Assembly (NCBI GenBank): GCA_030141605.1
Contig: JAQGDQ010000032.1
Location: 40,001-102,500 of the forward strand
Source: Tubiluchus corallicola
Taxonomy: Eukaryota > Priapulida > Priapulimorpha > Priapulimorphida > Tubiluchidae
DNA: 62,500 nt
Direction of reading: 5' to 3'
Positions within the stretch are counted from its first letter, which is position 1. Each line of letters starts with the position of its first letter. Shown here piece after piece: positions 1 through 11,627 of this stretch. Made by a program: the position numbers and the translations under genes. The notes beneath the pieces are model-generated. The model was not told the DNA's origin, did no database searches, and was given only the letters and a program-made list of their open reading frames with translations.

Positions 1-849
1 GATAGCGCTTCAAGATAAACAGTGTAAGTAATACGACAAGCTATCGCATGGTTTAATCGCAGAACGCGGCAATCGCTGTAAGTAGCTTGTGTATCAGCTA
101 CTTATGACAATATTTTAAAATACAATGGCACAAATCAGTCTTGAAAATTTCAAATACTTTAATTGGTCCTTAAACTAATTTATTTAACATTTTCTTGACA
201 GATTGTTTTAAAATACAGCACAACTGTAATTTTATTTCACTGTGCAAATAAGGATATGTATTTGGTAATGATTTGTCGAAAACAGCTATTGTCAAACCAG
301 TTATTTTGCAGAGTACTATCCCATTGTAATGTTTCCGCTTATGTCTATAGATATCGTCGTGCGTTAAATTACGTAAAATACGATAGGAAAGTGCTTGCAA
401 CAACCAGTTTCGCCATTGCCATCAAAAGAACCTAGTGCTGCGTTTGAAATTTTTTGAGAATTTAAAAGGAATCATTCAAGTAACTGTGTTATGCCAACAC
501 TTATAAATCAAGCACATATATGAATCAGCAAGTAGTCTAACAACTAATTTATTGAAGAATTTTTCGTGTTGTGAAGTTCAAATATCGAGTTTTAAACTTG
601 TGACTTGGCGAATAAAAAAACATGCTTTTTCTTCCGCGCTATTCTGAATGTGCTCTTTGTGACTTACAATTAGTGACGTTACCTATATACTTTTAACAAT
701 CTGGTAAAATTATTTTATTGATTAACAAACAAATTTTTACTTACCTAAAGCACAAGGAAGCACTCTTCATAAATAAAACTTAAAAAATTCGTCTTTAAAT
801 TAATATATCACTTACGAAATAATCAGAGCACTCGTAGCGCACTCTTTGC

Positions 850-888
850 TAACTAAGCAAAAGTATAAATTACTTTATCTTGTCAATA
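850..888. repeat. Diverged direct repeat, copy A core
   Basis: The segment starting AACTAAGCAAAAGTATAAAT matches 1976-2014 (AACTAAGCAAACGTATATAT) at roughly 33 of 39 positions by eye. Similarity extends more loosely left to about 763 (TCATAAA...AAATTCGTCTT) and right to about 905. It is probably an old transposon fragment present twice, or the flanks of one insertion. Confidence 0.45.
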
Positions 889-1975
889 AGATCAATAATG
901 TGTTTTTGGTGAACGTATATGCACTTCGTTTTAATTTTATTTTATTAGTTTATTCAGTTTTTCCATTTCGCATTTATGATTATAAAAACATTAAAATAAA
1001 GTCACTGAAGCTTGACTTGCATTTAAAAACGAACTTACAATTTCTGCTGTAAGCCTACGTAAGCGTGCTAATGCTAAATTACATGTAGATATATAGATTT
1101 TAAAATTATTGTAGCTGTAGGCCTGTAATGTAGATTTCTATACGTATTTTGCATGTGATCTATTTCGACCAATGTTGATGGGTGTGTCGAATTTTTTGCG
1201 ATATTATTTCCTAAACCTATATGATTATTATGAAAGGAGTTGCCTCGTTGGCAGATTTTCTGCTCAACATTACACTATGCCGAGGAATCCTACTCGCAAA
1301 TACACGCAAAGATGAAATAAACATGCTCATTATTATTGGGTAATACCATTACAGAGCTGACAAAACATTGAATCAGCGATGTCCGGTGAAGCCATTAGTA
1401 AAGCCAAGCCGACAGCTGGAGGAAAAACAGAGAAAACCCAGTTTGCCGAAGCGCAGCTGTCCCTCGTAGAACATTACTTAAATTCAATATGACCAAGGGG
1501 TTAGACCTCTCCCACTGTGGTTATTTTGTGGTGTCTGTTTGTTTGGACAGGCTGAGAACTGGGACATATGCGGCGGTCACATTTTTTGTGGCTATCGGTG
1601 AAAGAGTATGCCGCTCCGGATCGGGTGACGGGAGTAGTCATTACACGGGGTATGGGGTACTGCAAGTTTATAATGTAATTCATTCAATTCGTAACTTTGA
1701 TCTTATTAAGGTGCTGTTCTGGCAGTTCTTCTTAATCAAACTCCAAACCCTTGGACTTTATTCATGGACGATGTTTTAGCTCATTTCTGCTACTTTTCTG
1801 TTCCATTTTTACGACAAATGAACGTTTACAAACATCAAATGCGATGGAAATGTGAATCTACATATGTACATTTAGGGTAAAGCAACAAACTGTTGTAGGT
1901 GTCTGAAATATCCTCATAAAGCTAAAAATTCGTCTTGTAATTTTGTATCATGTAGTAGTGCACATTTCACACACC

Positions 1976-2014
1976 AACTAAGCAAACGTATATATTATAT
2001 TATCTTGACAATAA
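1976..2014. repeat. Diverged direct repeat, copy B core
   Basis: Partner of 850-888, in the same orientation about 1.1 kb away. Looser similarity extends over 1912-2045. Confidence 0.45.
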
Positions 2015-2572
2015 AGTTACTAACGCCTTTTTTGACGGTGAGCCCATTTTTTGGTACATATTAGAATAGTGAAATACTGACATTTTACCAACAAGCGCAA
2101 ACATTTTAAGTTATTAAAAACTTTCTTTTTCAGTTGTATAAGTCTTTCAAACAGGTAAGCGCAATGACAAGTAATATAACTTTGTTTGGAGGTTTTTGAA
2201 ATATACTTTTAAATTCTCTTTTCTGCTCCTTTAAAGCATACAGCTCGTTTTTAGCACTTAACATTCCCTTACCGAAATCTGTTATTTCTGGAACCTGGAA
2301 TAAGAAACATAGGACAATTGTTTTACTTAATTTTTAAAAATGAATGCCGAAGAAGGACATAACTTTTTCGTAAGCTCCATTTCTTAAAATAAAAGCTTAA
2401 GTGAAAATCTAAGCTGAAATAGCTAATACGTATGTACAATGCCTGAATATAATCAAGCAGCAAATTCGGCAAAAATAATGATGAAAAGGGCATAACACTA
2501 AAAATTTTTAAAACTCCACTGTTTATAAAAATTCGCAACTGCTTAGTGTGCGTGTGTTACCCCGTGAGCATT

Positions 2573-2872
2573 CTTACTGTGTCTTCAGACTAGCGAGTTA
2601 TCTATCACGAGTTTTCTCTCTGACAGCAAACTCGCACGTTTGAACGGCTTTGCGAGTTACTTTCGGTAATTGCTGCGAGTTGATTTCTTGCGAGCTACTG
2701 TCTAGTGTGAACTCCTCGCTAGTTACTTTTAACGTTTTTTGCAATAAATAGAGAAGGAAGTGTCAGCTGGCGCTTGCTATCGGAGAGTAACACGCAGCAA
2801 GGTTGCTCTCTAGTCAGAGTGCGCTTGCGAATTACTAGGCGAGAAAATTCGCTAGTCTGGACACGCCGTAAG
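2573..2872. mobile_element. Non-autonomous TIR element (MITE), about 300 bp
   Basis: 2573-2603 and the reverse complement of 2842-2872 align without gaps at 25 of 31 positions, with a shared core of CAGACTAGCGA. The interior repeats the motif GCGAGTT/AACTCGC many times in both orientations, the subterminal-repeat pattern typical of MITEs mobilised by a DNA transposase. There is no coding capacity and no clear target-site duplication, so the superfamily is undetermined. Confidence 0.7.
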
Positions 2873-5866
2873 AGGAGATAAGCAGCCGAGATATCTACGT
2901 AAAATCCTCCACGAAAGCAATTCTACCTATCCGGTTGTAATAAATGTGTAACAAGTAAACTGGTGTGTTTTTAAAGTTAATTGAATGTATTTAATTGCAA
3001 GTTACTGCTATACTGAAAATAAATAAAGTATAGTGTTAAAGTTTTAGCAACGTTCATGTAAGCTTCCATCCCTAACTTCATGTGGGCGTTACCGGTTGCT
3101 CCCCTTATTTAAGTCGTATTACAGAAAAACTCTTCTAACAAATCTATTTTTACGCGGCAGACTTGCATGTAGATCATGTTCAACGTATTGGATTGTTCAA
3201 CACCATCAATCCGTAGGTCAAGGATGCTAGTCCAAATGCCATGCTGGGAATTCTTCATGTCATTTGGTTCACATTTCCAGTGAGGACTGCTGCGACGATT
3301 CAAAACACCAAACACATTTAGCAAGCTCAAGTATTTCATGTCATCTGACCTAGTTATATGATGTCAATCTTGTAACCCCATCACCACGCATCTTGTCAGC
3401 AAAACTGGGACATTAACCCTTTAACTTTTAGAGGTGGCTTACCTCCCATGGTTTATGTGTGCGGTAATAGACGTCAGTATGCCAGTAGCAACTGTTCATC
3501 GAAAACTAATCACAAACGGTTGGTTTAAATAAGAAACATTGGGTTGTGGGCCTGATAAGGCACTGATTGATTTTTTGTGATCAATTGATATCTCCCTGAC
3601 AAGTTTAAACAGAGACGAATTTATTTTGTGTCATAATTTTATTCACATGTCTTTTTGCGTTTTGCGTTCTTATTTTGACTTTCAAAATCAAAAAAAATTT
3701 TGTACTTAGTCAAATAAATGAGATAATTATGTCGACCAAACGAGCTGCAATTTTTGCTTTATTTTAAACTATATTATCAAACGTAGCGATTTATGTACAC
3801 ATACATTGCATTTTGTATTGTATTATTATATCTGCGTCAGTGTAAACCGTGTAAAAATATTATTGTTTGTTAAAACTTATTGATGATTTTGATATGCATA
3901 GCTACAGGAATTTCGGATCACATCCGGTGCTTTCTTAGCTAGCATCCGGTTTTCCAGGATTAAATAAACAGCATAGATTATGCCCCCTCGAGACTTAGCA
4001 TGTTGTCTTTTACTAACTGTGATTAGATGTAGTTTAAGCTGGGTGCTGGTACCAAATCGTTACCATGTGGTTCTGGGGGATGTTTAGTCTAAAAAAGGGT
4101 AGTAGTTTTGTCTATTAGGAAAAAACTGGCACTCAATGATTATGTGACCAAACAGAGAGCACAACAACTAAGTGACAATTAATCCTGCAGATTGGTACTT
4201 CAAACTCTGTGCAAATTCACAAAGATATTATGTAGTTCGTTTTGCGTACATTTATGTATATTTTAAACTTGTTGTAAATTATAGGTACTGCTATGACAAG
4301 ATTTAAGAAAGTACATCGCGCATTTAAAGTATTCAAATACATTATATTCTCCAGTAAGAACTAGATTTGTGAGACAGTTTTGCGAAACGCATTTCTTATC
4401 CAGTGCTATCCAAACTATATATTTTCCTAACCTCTTTTAATAACCCCTTATATTTAACATATTTAAATCTGTAACTCTTGAGAATACTGAAATAGAATTT
4501 CATAAGCTAAGGGTAGGACAAATCCACATTTATGAAAATGTTTACATTAAATGTGGCCAAAAGGCGTAAGCCTTAAGTTGAATATGGGGCCTTTGTCGTA
4601 TATTAACGTGTATGCTAGACCGCGAGACAGTGCTCACACTTAAGATTAAAGTATTGGGAATTTGCCACATCGAGTAGCGGTTAAAATAGCAAAATTGTAT
4701 TGAGAGAAGAAATTTCGGTTAACAGTGGTAATATAAGTTTTGTCGCATTAGACGTTTTGAATATATTATTCTTAAGAGATTCTTCCTTGTCTTTCTTGTG
4801 TATTTTATCTATCCTTTTTACAATGCGACAGGTGATCTCTGACATCTTGAGGAACGTCTTTAACTGCCACAGGTCTTCTGTACGATTTCTTTTTACACTT
4901 CAGCATCATTTGCCTCACTTGACCTTAACTGACCTAATGGTCCAGCCGTACGGCATGTAGGGCAGAGCGCCTTTGTAATTGGTTCCACATAGCGCCTGAT
5001 GAAACCCAACCCGTTCACTGATGGGGCATTATGGGAAACATAAATCTGTCTGTCCGTCAAGTTTATGTCGTCTAGTGACACTCTGAGCACACCCTGTGTT
5101 TATTTGGCTTATGGGCTTATTTAGACACTAACGCTTTCGTTATTATTACATCATGTAAAAGTTTAATTTTAGCATTAAGAATAATGATGAATTAATGCAC
5201 GCCTAATTACTAATTTAGCGTTATTTTCTTAACCGATTTAAAAATGCCTCAAAGATGCTGTGCCTTTCACAAAATATGAAACTTGATGTTCAAGTTTACC
5301 TAGTTAGCTAATTAATTACATTATATAATCTTAATTTTAAATTTTATAACGTCTTTTGTATAACCTTAATTTTAATATATCAAATCAAATGACGGATTTA
5401 ACTGGCAAACGGTGATCTTTTTCCTTGATTCAGGAAATTGTTGAATTATTCAATTATTTAAATGCTCTTACGACGATTTTCTTTTTGAAAATGGAAGAAA
5501 AGGCGTAAATTTCGGGGTTTTCTTACTAATTTATACTGACGTAAGAATTATGCAAAAATATCGGACTTTAATGACTAAATTTGGATGCTCAATAGCCAAC
5601 ACATCAGTTACATGCATTTTTCATTTCTCTGGTTAAATGTTCTTCGGCTAATACAACTAGGCTTGATCTCGTAACAACGTGCTTTCCTAGAGTCGCCACA
5701 GTTTCCAGAAGCTCACACCAATTTTCAATCAACAAGCCATAACTGAATTTGATTCATTCTTCTACGGTCACTATAATTGTATTTTAAGGTAGCATAATGT
5801 TATAAACGGGCGCCAGCAGGCCACCCCATGGCGTAGCTTCCGCTTTGCGAGCAATCATTATAATTT
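2873..5866. other. Intergenic DNA, no gene
   Basis: AT-rich sequence with only short chance ORFs. 3110-3350 and 4880-5100 have more balanced composition. The second carries an exact DR4 nuclear-receptor site at 4920-4935 and is a candidate regulatory element. Confidence 0.6.
4920..4935 (-). promoter_or_regulatory. Exact DR4 nuclear-receptor site
   Basis: TGACCT, four bases (TAAC), TGACCT: read on the minus strand this is two perfect AGGTCA half-sites spaced by four, the class bound by thyroid-receptor/LXR-type RXR heterodimers and also by COUP-TF. Binding is inferred. Confidence 0.45.
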
Positions 5867-6122
5867 TTTGGGTCGCTAGGAGAAAGGTATAATGGGCGGT
5901 TATGTCTATTAAACTTAGTTTTATGTTGCCCGCTGCTGCAAAGAGTAAATTGGTAGTAGCTGCAGAAATTACGCCAAGCTGAATATTTGTGGGTCGTACG
6001 AGTGAATTTATTGGCGTTTTAGGGGTGGGTTTAGTAAAGATAAGTAACTGTACAATAACAGGCTCTACTGTCTTTACAGCTAAAGAAAAATAAAATAAAA
6101 TGAGAAACCTCTCACTTCTTTC
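5867..6122 (-). repeat. Repeat element, longer copy of an inverted pair
   Basis: 5867-5947 is the reverse complement of 6340-6420 with few mismatches, and 6093-6122 is the reverse complement of 6301-6330. The two copies of one dispersed repeat therefore face each other around a 178-bp spacer. This copy keeps a middle segment of about 145 bp that the other lacks. It overlaps a 123-codon minus-strand ORF (5784-6155) with no motif I recognise; if real, that ORF would belong to the repeat. Confidence 0.8.
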
Positions 6123-6300
6123 TTTTTCTCTTTTCTGTGTTTCTATGTCTTCCACTTCTCCTCTGTGTCTTTTTCTCTCTCGTTTTCTACTCTTTTACAA
6201 GTCGGTCATCCAAATTTAGTTGTTTAGTTAGCAAAAATCGTTTTTTTCCGGTAAAAGTACTTTGCTCCACTTTTATTTATTATATATATATATATATCAC

Positions 6301-6416
6301 TAGAAAGAAGTGAGAGGTTTCTCATTTTATATATATATATACTCTTTGTAGCACCAGGCAACATAAAACTAAGTTTAATAGACATAACCGCCCATTATAC
6401 CTTTTTCCTAGCGACC

Positions 6417-6420
<4 letters not shown>
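6301..6420 (+). repeat. Repeat element, deleted copy of an inverted pair
   Basis: Partner of 5867-6122 in opposite orientation. Its middle (5948-6092 of the partner) is missing and an AT dinucleotide run (about 6328-6340) sits at the junction. The copy ends exactly where a longer TA run begins (6419). Confidence 0.8.
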
Positions 6421-6460
<40 letters not shown>

Positions 6461-6472
6461 TTGTATGTATGA

Positions 6473-6559
<87 letters not shown>

Positions 6560-6560
6560 T
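6419..6560. repeat. Compound dinucleotide/tetranucleotide microsatellite
   Basis: A TA run (6419-6452), a degenerate bridge, a TG run (6477-6540), a CGTG run (6541-6560), then CATGCATG and TATATATA. Blocks change by single substitutions. Repetitive reading frames over it are not genes. Confidence 0.95.
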
Positions 6561-8261
6561 GCATGCATGTATATATACAACAGACCGTAAGCACTTTTGC
6601 GAGTTGGTGTTATGAAGCAGTCGTCAGATTATCTCCGTCGTATTCTTATGTCGCTCAGACCATTTTTGCGCACCTGTGCACTATTTTACGGTCAAACGTG
6701 TTAAAAATAAAAAAAATTATTCATGATTTGCTGTAAAACTAAATCTAGTCTTTTTTTGATGTGCATTTTGATTGTTACTCTTCTAATTCTCTACCCAGGA
6801 CACCTAATATCGCGCAGAAAGGCCAGCAACAAGCTGGATACATTCCCAAAACATTAATTTTTTTACTTGTAGTTGGTCCCAATTGTGACCACAACAATGC
6901 AAACATTGAGACTGTTTACAAAATATATGTCACTTTAGTGACAGCTCTCGTGTCTTTTTTACACATTTGCTTATTTAAAGCATTCTCGTCTTTCGTAATC
7001 AAAAGGGCGTTGGCCGAGCTGTTGGTCCATGTCATTTCATCTATTTCAATCAATGCTTGATTCATTTGACCAATTCAGTTGTGCTCTCTGCCACTAGTCT
7101 ATGTTTTCGATTGTTATTATTTAGCTATGAGTTATTTCGACTTCAATGGACAAGCAGATCTTAACCCGTCATCTAGAAAATTTTCTCAATAACCGAATAA
7201 TTCCAGACGGAAAAATTTCGCATTTCTATTCACATGTCAATTTTATCAAATCAGGAAATTCGGATTGCCAGGGATTGCGAGTTCAAGTCGGATTGTGTAG
7301 CTGTATAATTTTCATGGCAGCATGAGTTTTCTGCTCCGTTGTCATCAATGAAGTGAACTGATTACACCCTGCGTCAACTCAAGTTTCACTAGGTTGCTTG
7401 CAGAGTCATATACCACACAACTGCTTTTGATGTTTACTGCTTCTTACAACAACACGTAACCTAATTACAAACAAAGAGCTATTTTGTATTTTTGTTTTAC
7501 TATACTGTTTGGTTTTTGTCAATTTATTTAAATGTATTTCTATCAACCGTACCGTCTCTAAAAGTTACATGGCAAAAAATTTCAATTTCAGTTTACCGAA
7601 AATGGTAAGATTAGTCAATTGACAGAAGATTAGCCAATTTGCAAGATTTTGACAGTTTTACATGTAAAATCAAAGCATGCTGAGCATCCGTACCAGTGGC
7701 TCATTTTCTTAAGCAAACATTTTATTTTCCTTCGACGAAGACAGAAACAGCAATAGCCACACGGGCAGGTTCATAGTTTTTTCTTTAAAGGAGGCTGTGC
7801 ACGCACAGATTTTTTCTAACTGAAATACATCGTATTTTCAGAACCGCTATGCATACATAGTCATCAGGGTTTAAATATTATCTTTCATAAGACATGTAGC
7901 TTCATCTGTGCGGAACTGCTGTAAGGTCTGAGTTGCAGACGGGTTAATTTCGATTTGTCGTGACATAGCCGCTTGATTTGACGACACAACAATAAGAGGG
8001 AAAATTGCGCTACATGCGGCGCATCTCTAACTGGGAGATTCTAGAGGGGGGACTTAAAACTGGCTTCCACTACAGCTACTATAAGACTTTATTTTTGCGA
8101 AAGCTTGCGTTTAATGAAGTGCATGTTAAGTATTTTACGTGCGATGTATCAGCTCAACTACCCGCTTTAATTGTTTGCCTTTGTAACGGAGGCATTATCT
8201 AATCAGCGCATTTACACGGAATGAATCAAGATGAAGAAGATGGAGAAAACATGACACTTCG
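6561..8261. other. Intergenic DNA, nothing recognised
   Basis: AT-rich sequence with a 99-codon chance ORF at 6761-7060 that shows no family motif. I see no repeat, RNA gene or regulatory cluster worth naming. Confidence 0.55.
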
Positions 8262-8520
8262 ATTAGACGGTCGTAATGGTAATGCGTCCGCTTTCCATCT
8301 GGGAGGTCGTGAGTTCAATACTGCGGCTGGGTAAAACCACAGACTTTAAAAATGGCACCTGCAGTTGCTTTGTCTGGAGCGTGGTATTTTGGGTAAAAAT
8401 AAGGTAATAATAATTTCTGTTATGTGGGTGTAATTTGTTGTTTACAGTCGGCGATAAAAGCCTCATGGTAGGCTTATGTTGCCTGTTGAACATAAAGCAG
8501 ATTTTAAATAAAGGTTGTTA
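8262..8520 (+). mobile_element. tRNA-derived SINE
   Basis: TGGTAATGCGTCCG resembles a tRNA D-arm and CTTTCCATCTGGGAG an anticodon arm. GTGAGTTCAATACT at about 8309-8322 resembles the pol III B box (GGTTCGANTCC) in a T-arm. A non-tRNA body follows (with GCTTTGTCTGGAGCGTGG), then AAATAAAGGTTGTTATTATC, which runs into an ATT microsatellite, the usual tail of a SINE copied by a LINE. The A-box half is degenerate, so it is probably an inactive copy. Confidence 0.7.
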
Positions 8521-8598
8521 TTATCATTATTATAATTATAATAATAATTATTATTATTACTATTAATACTACTGTTATCATGATCATCATCATCACCG

Positions 8599-8640
<42 letters not shown>
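8518..8640 (+). repeat. ATT/ATC trinucleotide array at the SINE tail
   Basis: Degenerate ATT, TAA and ATC units followed by about 13 TTA/ATT units. It continues directly from the SINE 3' end, so it probably grew from the tail. Confidence 0.85.
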
Positions 8641-8641
<1 letters not shown>

Positions 8642-11051
8642 GGTCAAATAGATTTAATAATGAAATGGTTATGAATTATTGTTTAAGATAACTATTCCTA
8701 AAAACTAAAACAAATGTATATATATATATGTCAAAGATTAAAAAATATTTTCTAGTTATATTATTAACTAAGGAACTTAAGACTGTGTACATTACAGTTA
8801 ACCTTAAAAAGTTAATTGCTCGTAGAAAGCTAATTACTACTAAGTTAGTTGGCAGGCTGTCAAAATGTCTTTGATGATATATATTAATATTGTGAGGCAT
8901 TAAGCCATTGAAGCTGATTTTTCTTTAATTTGTTGTATATTATTGCTCATAGTAAAACATAACTACTGAAACATCTGAAACATAACTACTGTATGATTTT
9001 GTAGTTTATTAATTAATGCTTTGTGTTTAATATTTATAACTTGTCATGAAAATATCCAGTGTAAATATGAGACAAAAACAAACAATAAATTTATTCAATT
9101 TGATAAATGTATTATATGCTGCACAGTCACATGAACATTTTTGTGAATTTTCGTATGTTTTATATTATGTTGCGATGAATTCATTACATGTATAAACTAT
9201 CTAGCAGTTATGCGCTTGCATAAAAATAGTAATTATTACACCTTTATTTTAGTTTCAAATTTCTCTCGCTGCTAATGCTTAATACCTGTACGGATTCCGC
9301 CAATTAAACGCGTTAAAAATTCGTGCAATTTTCTTCAGAGAATTATTATCATTTTGTATGAAATTCGCATTAACACCTTGGCATTTTCCGCTACGATTGC
9401 CTCTCGGTGGCAAATGTGGCGACGACTGCCAGCAGAGGTCGCTAGCAGTTTCCTAGACCACAAAAGATTTCAACGGCATCAGGATAACATTGGCTAGTTG
9501 ACCTGTCCTCTTCAGAGTGATTAGTGTGGTTTTGACATCTTTACTGCATCGACAAGTGAACGAGGTCCTTTTTTCAATGAAGCCCGTTTCGTAGATCCTC
9601 CTAGGTGATGCAATTAGGTTAGTCACATTTTACCGTCGAACCGTGCAAAACCTAGTCAAAGTACTGCGCGTGATTAACACGTAAACACGTTTGCATATCC
9701 CATTAAAACAGGCAACAAATTGGATTTGACCATTAGACGGGCGAATCTTCGGCTAGGATTAATTTTCCAGCAGACTGCTTGAATTAGGGCACGTGAATGT
9801 AACGGGTTAAGGCACTTGCTGCATGATAGCTGCAGTGTCACCTGGGGCAGTGGCAGCACGTGTACCGGCTCACATAGTACACTCTGATGCCGGTTGCTGG
9901 GGTTCCTTCGCCTGCAGGTAGAAAAAGATAATTTAGTTTCCATGTTTGCCCTCGTTCGATTTGATTATTTTATTTACTAGGTATAAGAGTTACAAGTCGT
10001 GTCGTAAGATGTTGAAACCATTCGCCAGCCTTTAACTTCACACGCTCTAGGCAGGTCTTTTCTCTATTGGTGTGGGCCAAATAAGGTAAAGCCATTATAA
10101 ACATGTACTGTAGTTGTGAGTGAGAACTTTCATACGTTTTGTATTCTATTCATTCTTAGTCTGCAAAAATGTTTTTAGCCGCAGATGGAACAATCCGGAT
10201 TCGACATTTGAAAATTCCTCAACAATTTGCCAGTCCAAAAATAAAAAAGAAAAGAGAAAATACCTGACATGCTGTAGCATTATATAAAAATAAATTTTAC
10301 TAAACGTAGTTCAATTAATTTTAATTTAAAATAATCATAAAACTGCCTAAAATTAAAAGAAATTAATTTGAATTAAATTTTGTAATCACTTTATAAGTGA
10401 ACTAAGGCACAAATGCTATTTAGCGTCATCCAGCCAATATTAGCATTATAGTTTCTTAACTGTGTTAATTATATTGTTTTGTTTGAGTCTGAAGTGTCAA
10501 TTAAAACTTATTTGTTTAAATATTGATGGCATTATCAGATTATTCGGGCGTGGTGAAGTTAATTTGAGATCAATTAAGTCGCATTAACACTTTCTCTTCG
10601 TTGTTGAGACAGGATAATTCAAGCACACAAGCGTCTGGCTTTAGGATATGTACATATATTGAAAATTTGTTATTGTAATGAAAATGTGAAACCGTGACAT
10701 AAGTAATTTTTTATCTGATTGAAATATTTTGGCGTGTTTGTAACCCTGCACATGTATTTTTGTAACTGATTTTGCTATTCAAATGTGAAAATGTACTATG
10801 AAACTGTTATACTGTAGTACTGTAATGTACTGTTATACCATTTACTGCAAACGAAGTATGTATACCAAGCATTCAATTTGTATTTTAATAATAGTGCATA
10901 TCTCAATCTCAGTCTCCCTCTTTTTCTCTTGCATGTCCGCTCCTGTTTTGTGAATTTGTATCTGTCTGTCTTCTGTGTGCTTTCTCCTCAACCCTTTCTT
11001 TTCCTCTTTCCTTCTGCCTTCACCTCTCTTTTTTATTTCTTAGTCCCTCCT
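8641..11051. other. Intergenic DNA, no gene
   Basis: AT-rich except for a more balanced stretch at about 9370-9960, which contains a CTCF-like motif (9429-9442). 10880-11050 is pyrimidine-rich and leads into the tetranucleotide array. No gene seen. Confidence 0.55.
9429..9442 (+). promoter_or_regulatory. CTCF-like motif
   Basis: CCAGCAGAGGTCGC differs at one base from the classical CCAGCAGAGGGCGC form of the CTCF site and is followed by TAGC. CTCF is present across bilaterians. The mismatch lies in the conserved G run, so binding is uncertain. Confidence 0.3.
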
Positions 11052-11070
11052 GACAGTCGATAGTGGATGG
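11052..11070 (+). repeat. Left arm of inverted repeat flanking the tetranucleotide array
   Basis: GACAGTCGATAGTGGATGG matches the reverse complement of 11609-11627 at 18 of 19 positions. The match continues loosely through TAGATGG on both sides. Confidence 0.75.
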
Positions 11071-11211
11071 ATGGGTAGATGGATAGAAACTTTCTATTTT
11101 CTATTGTGTCTTGCGTACATTTCTATGTCATTCTTGCTCACGCTTTCTCTGTCTTTCTCTTTTTCTACCTGTCTGCCTTTCTATCTGTCTATCTAGCTCC
11201 CTCCCTCCCTA

Positions 11212-11608
<397 letters not shown>

Positions 11609-11613
<5 letters not shown>

Positions 11614-11627
11614 CACTATCGACTGAC
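11609..11627 (-). repeat. Right arm of inverted repeat flanking the tetranucleotide array
   Basis: Reverse complement of 11052-11070 with one mismatch. It sits at the outer end of the CCAT block. Confidence 0.75.

Larger units (their letters stand above)
1..2572. other. AT-rich intergenic DNA with a diverged direct repeat
   Basis: No gene is recognisable. A diverged direct repeat lies at about 763-905 and 1912-2045. Between its copies is a stretch of more balanced composition (1379-1690), including a 37-codon ORF at 1379-1492 with coding-like composition (start MSGEAISKAK, end EHYLNSI) that I cannot assign to a family. The rest, including ORFs on both strands, looks like chance. Confidence 0.6.

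Noticed and set aside
5784-6155. 123-codon minus-strand ORF
   Set aside because: It lies largely within a dispersed inverted repeat whose second copy has lost the frame; no recognisable domain.
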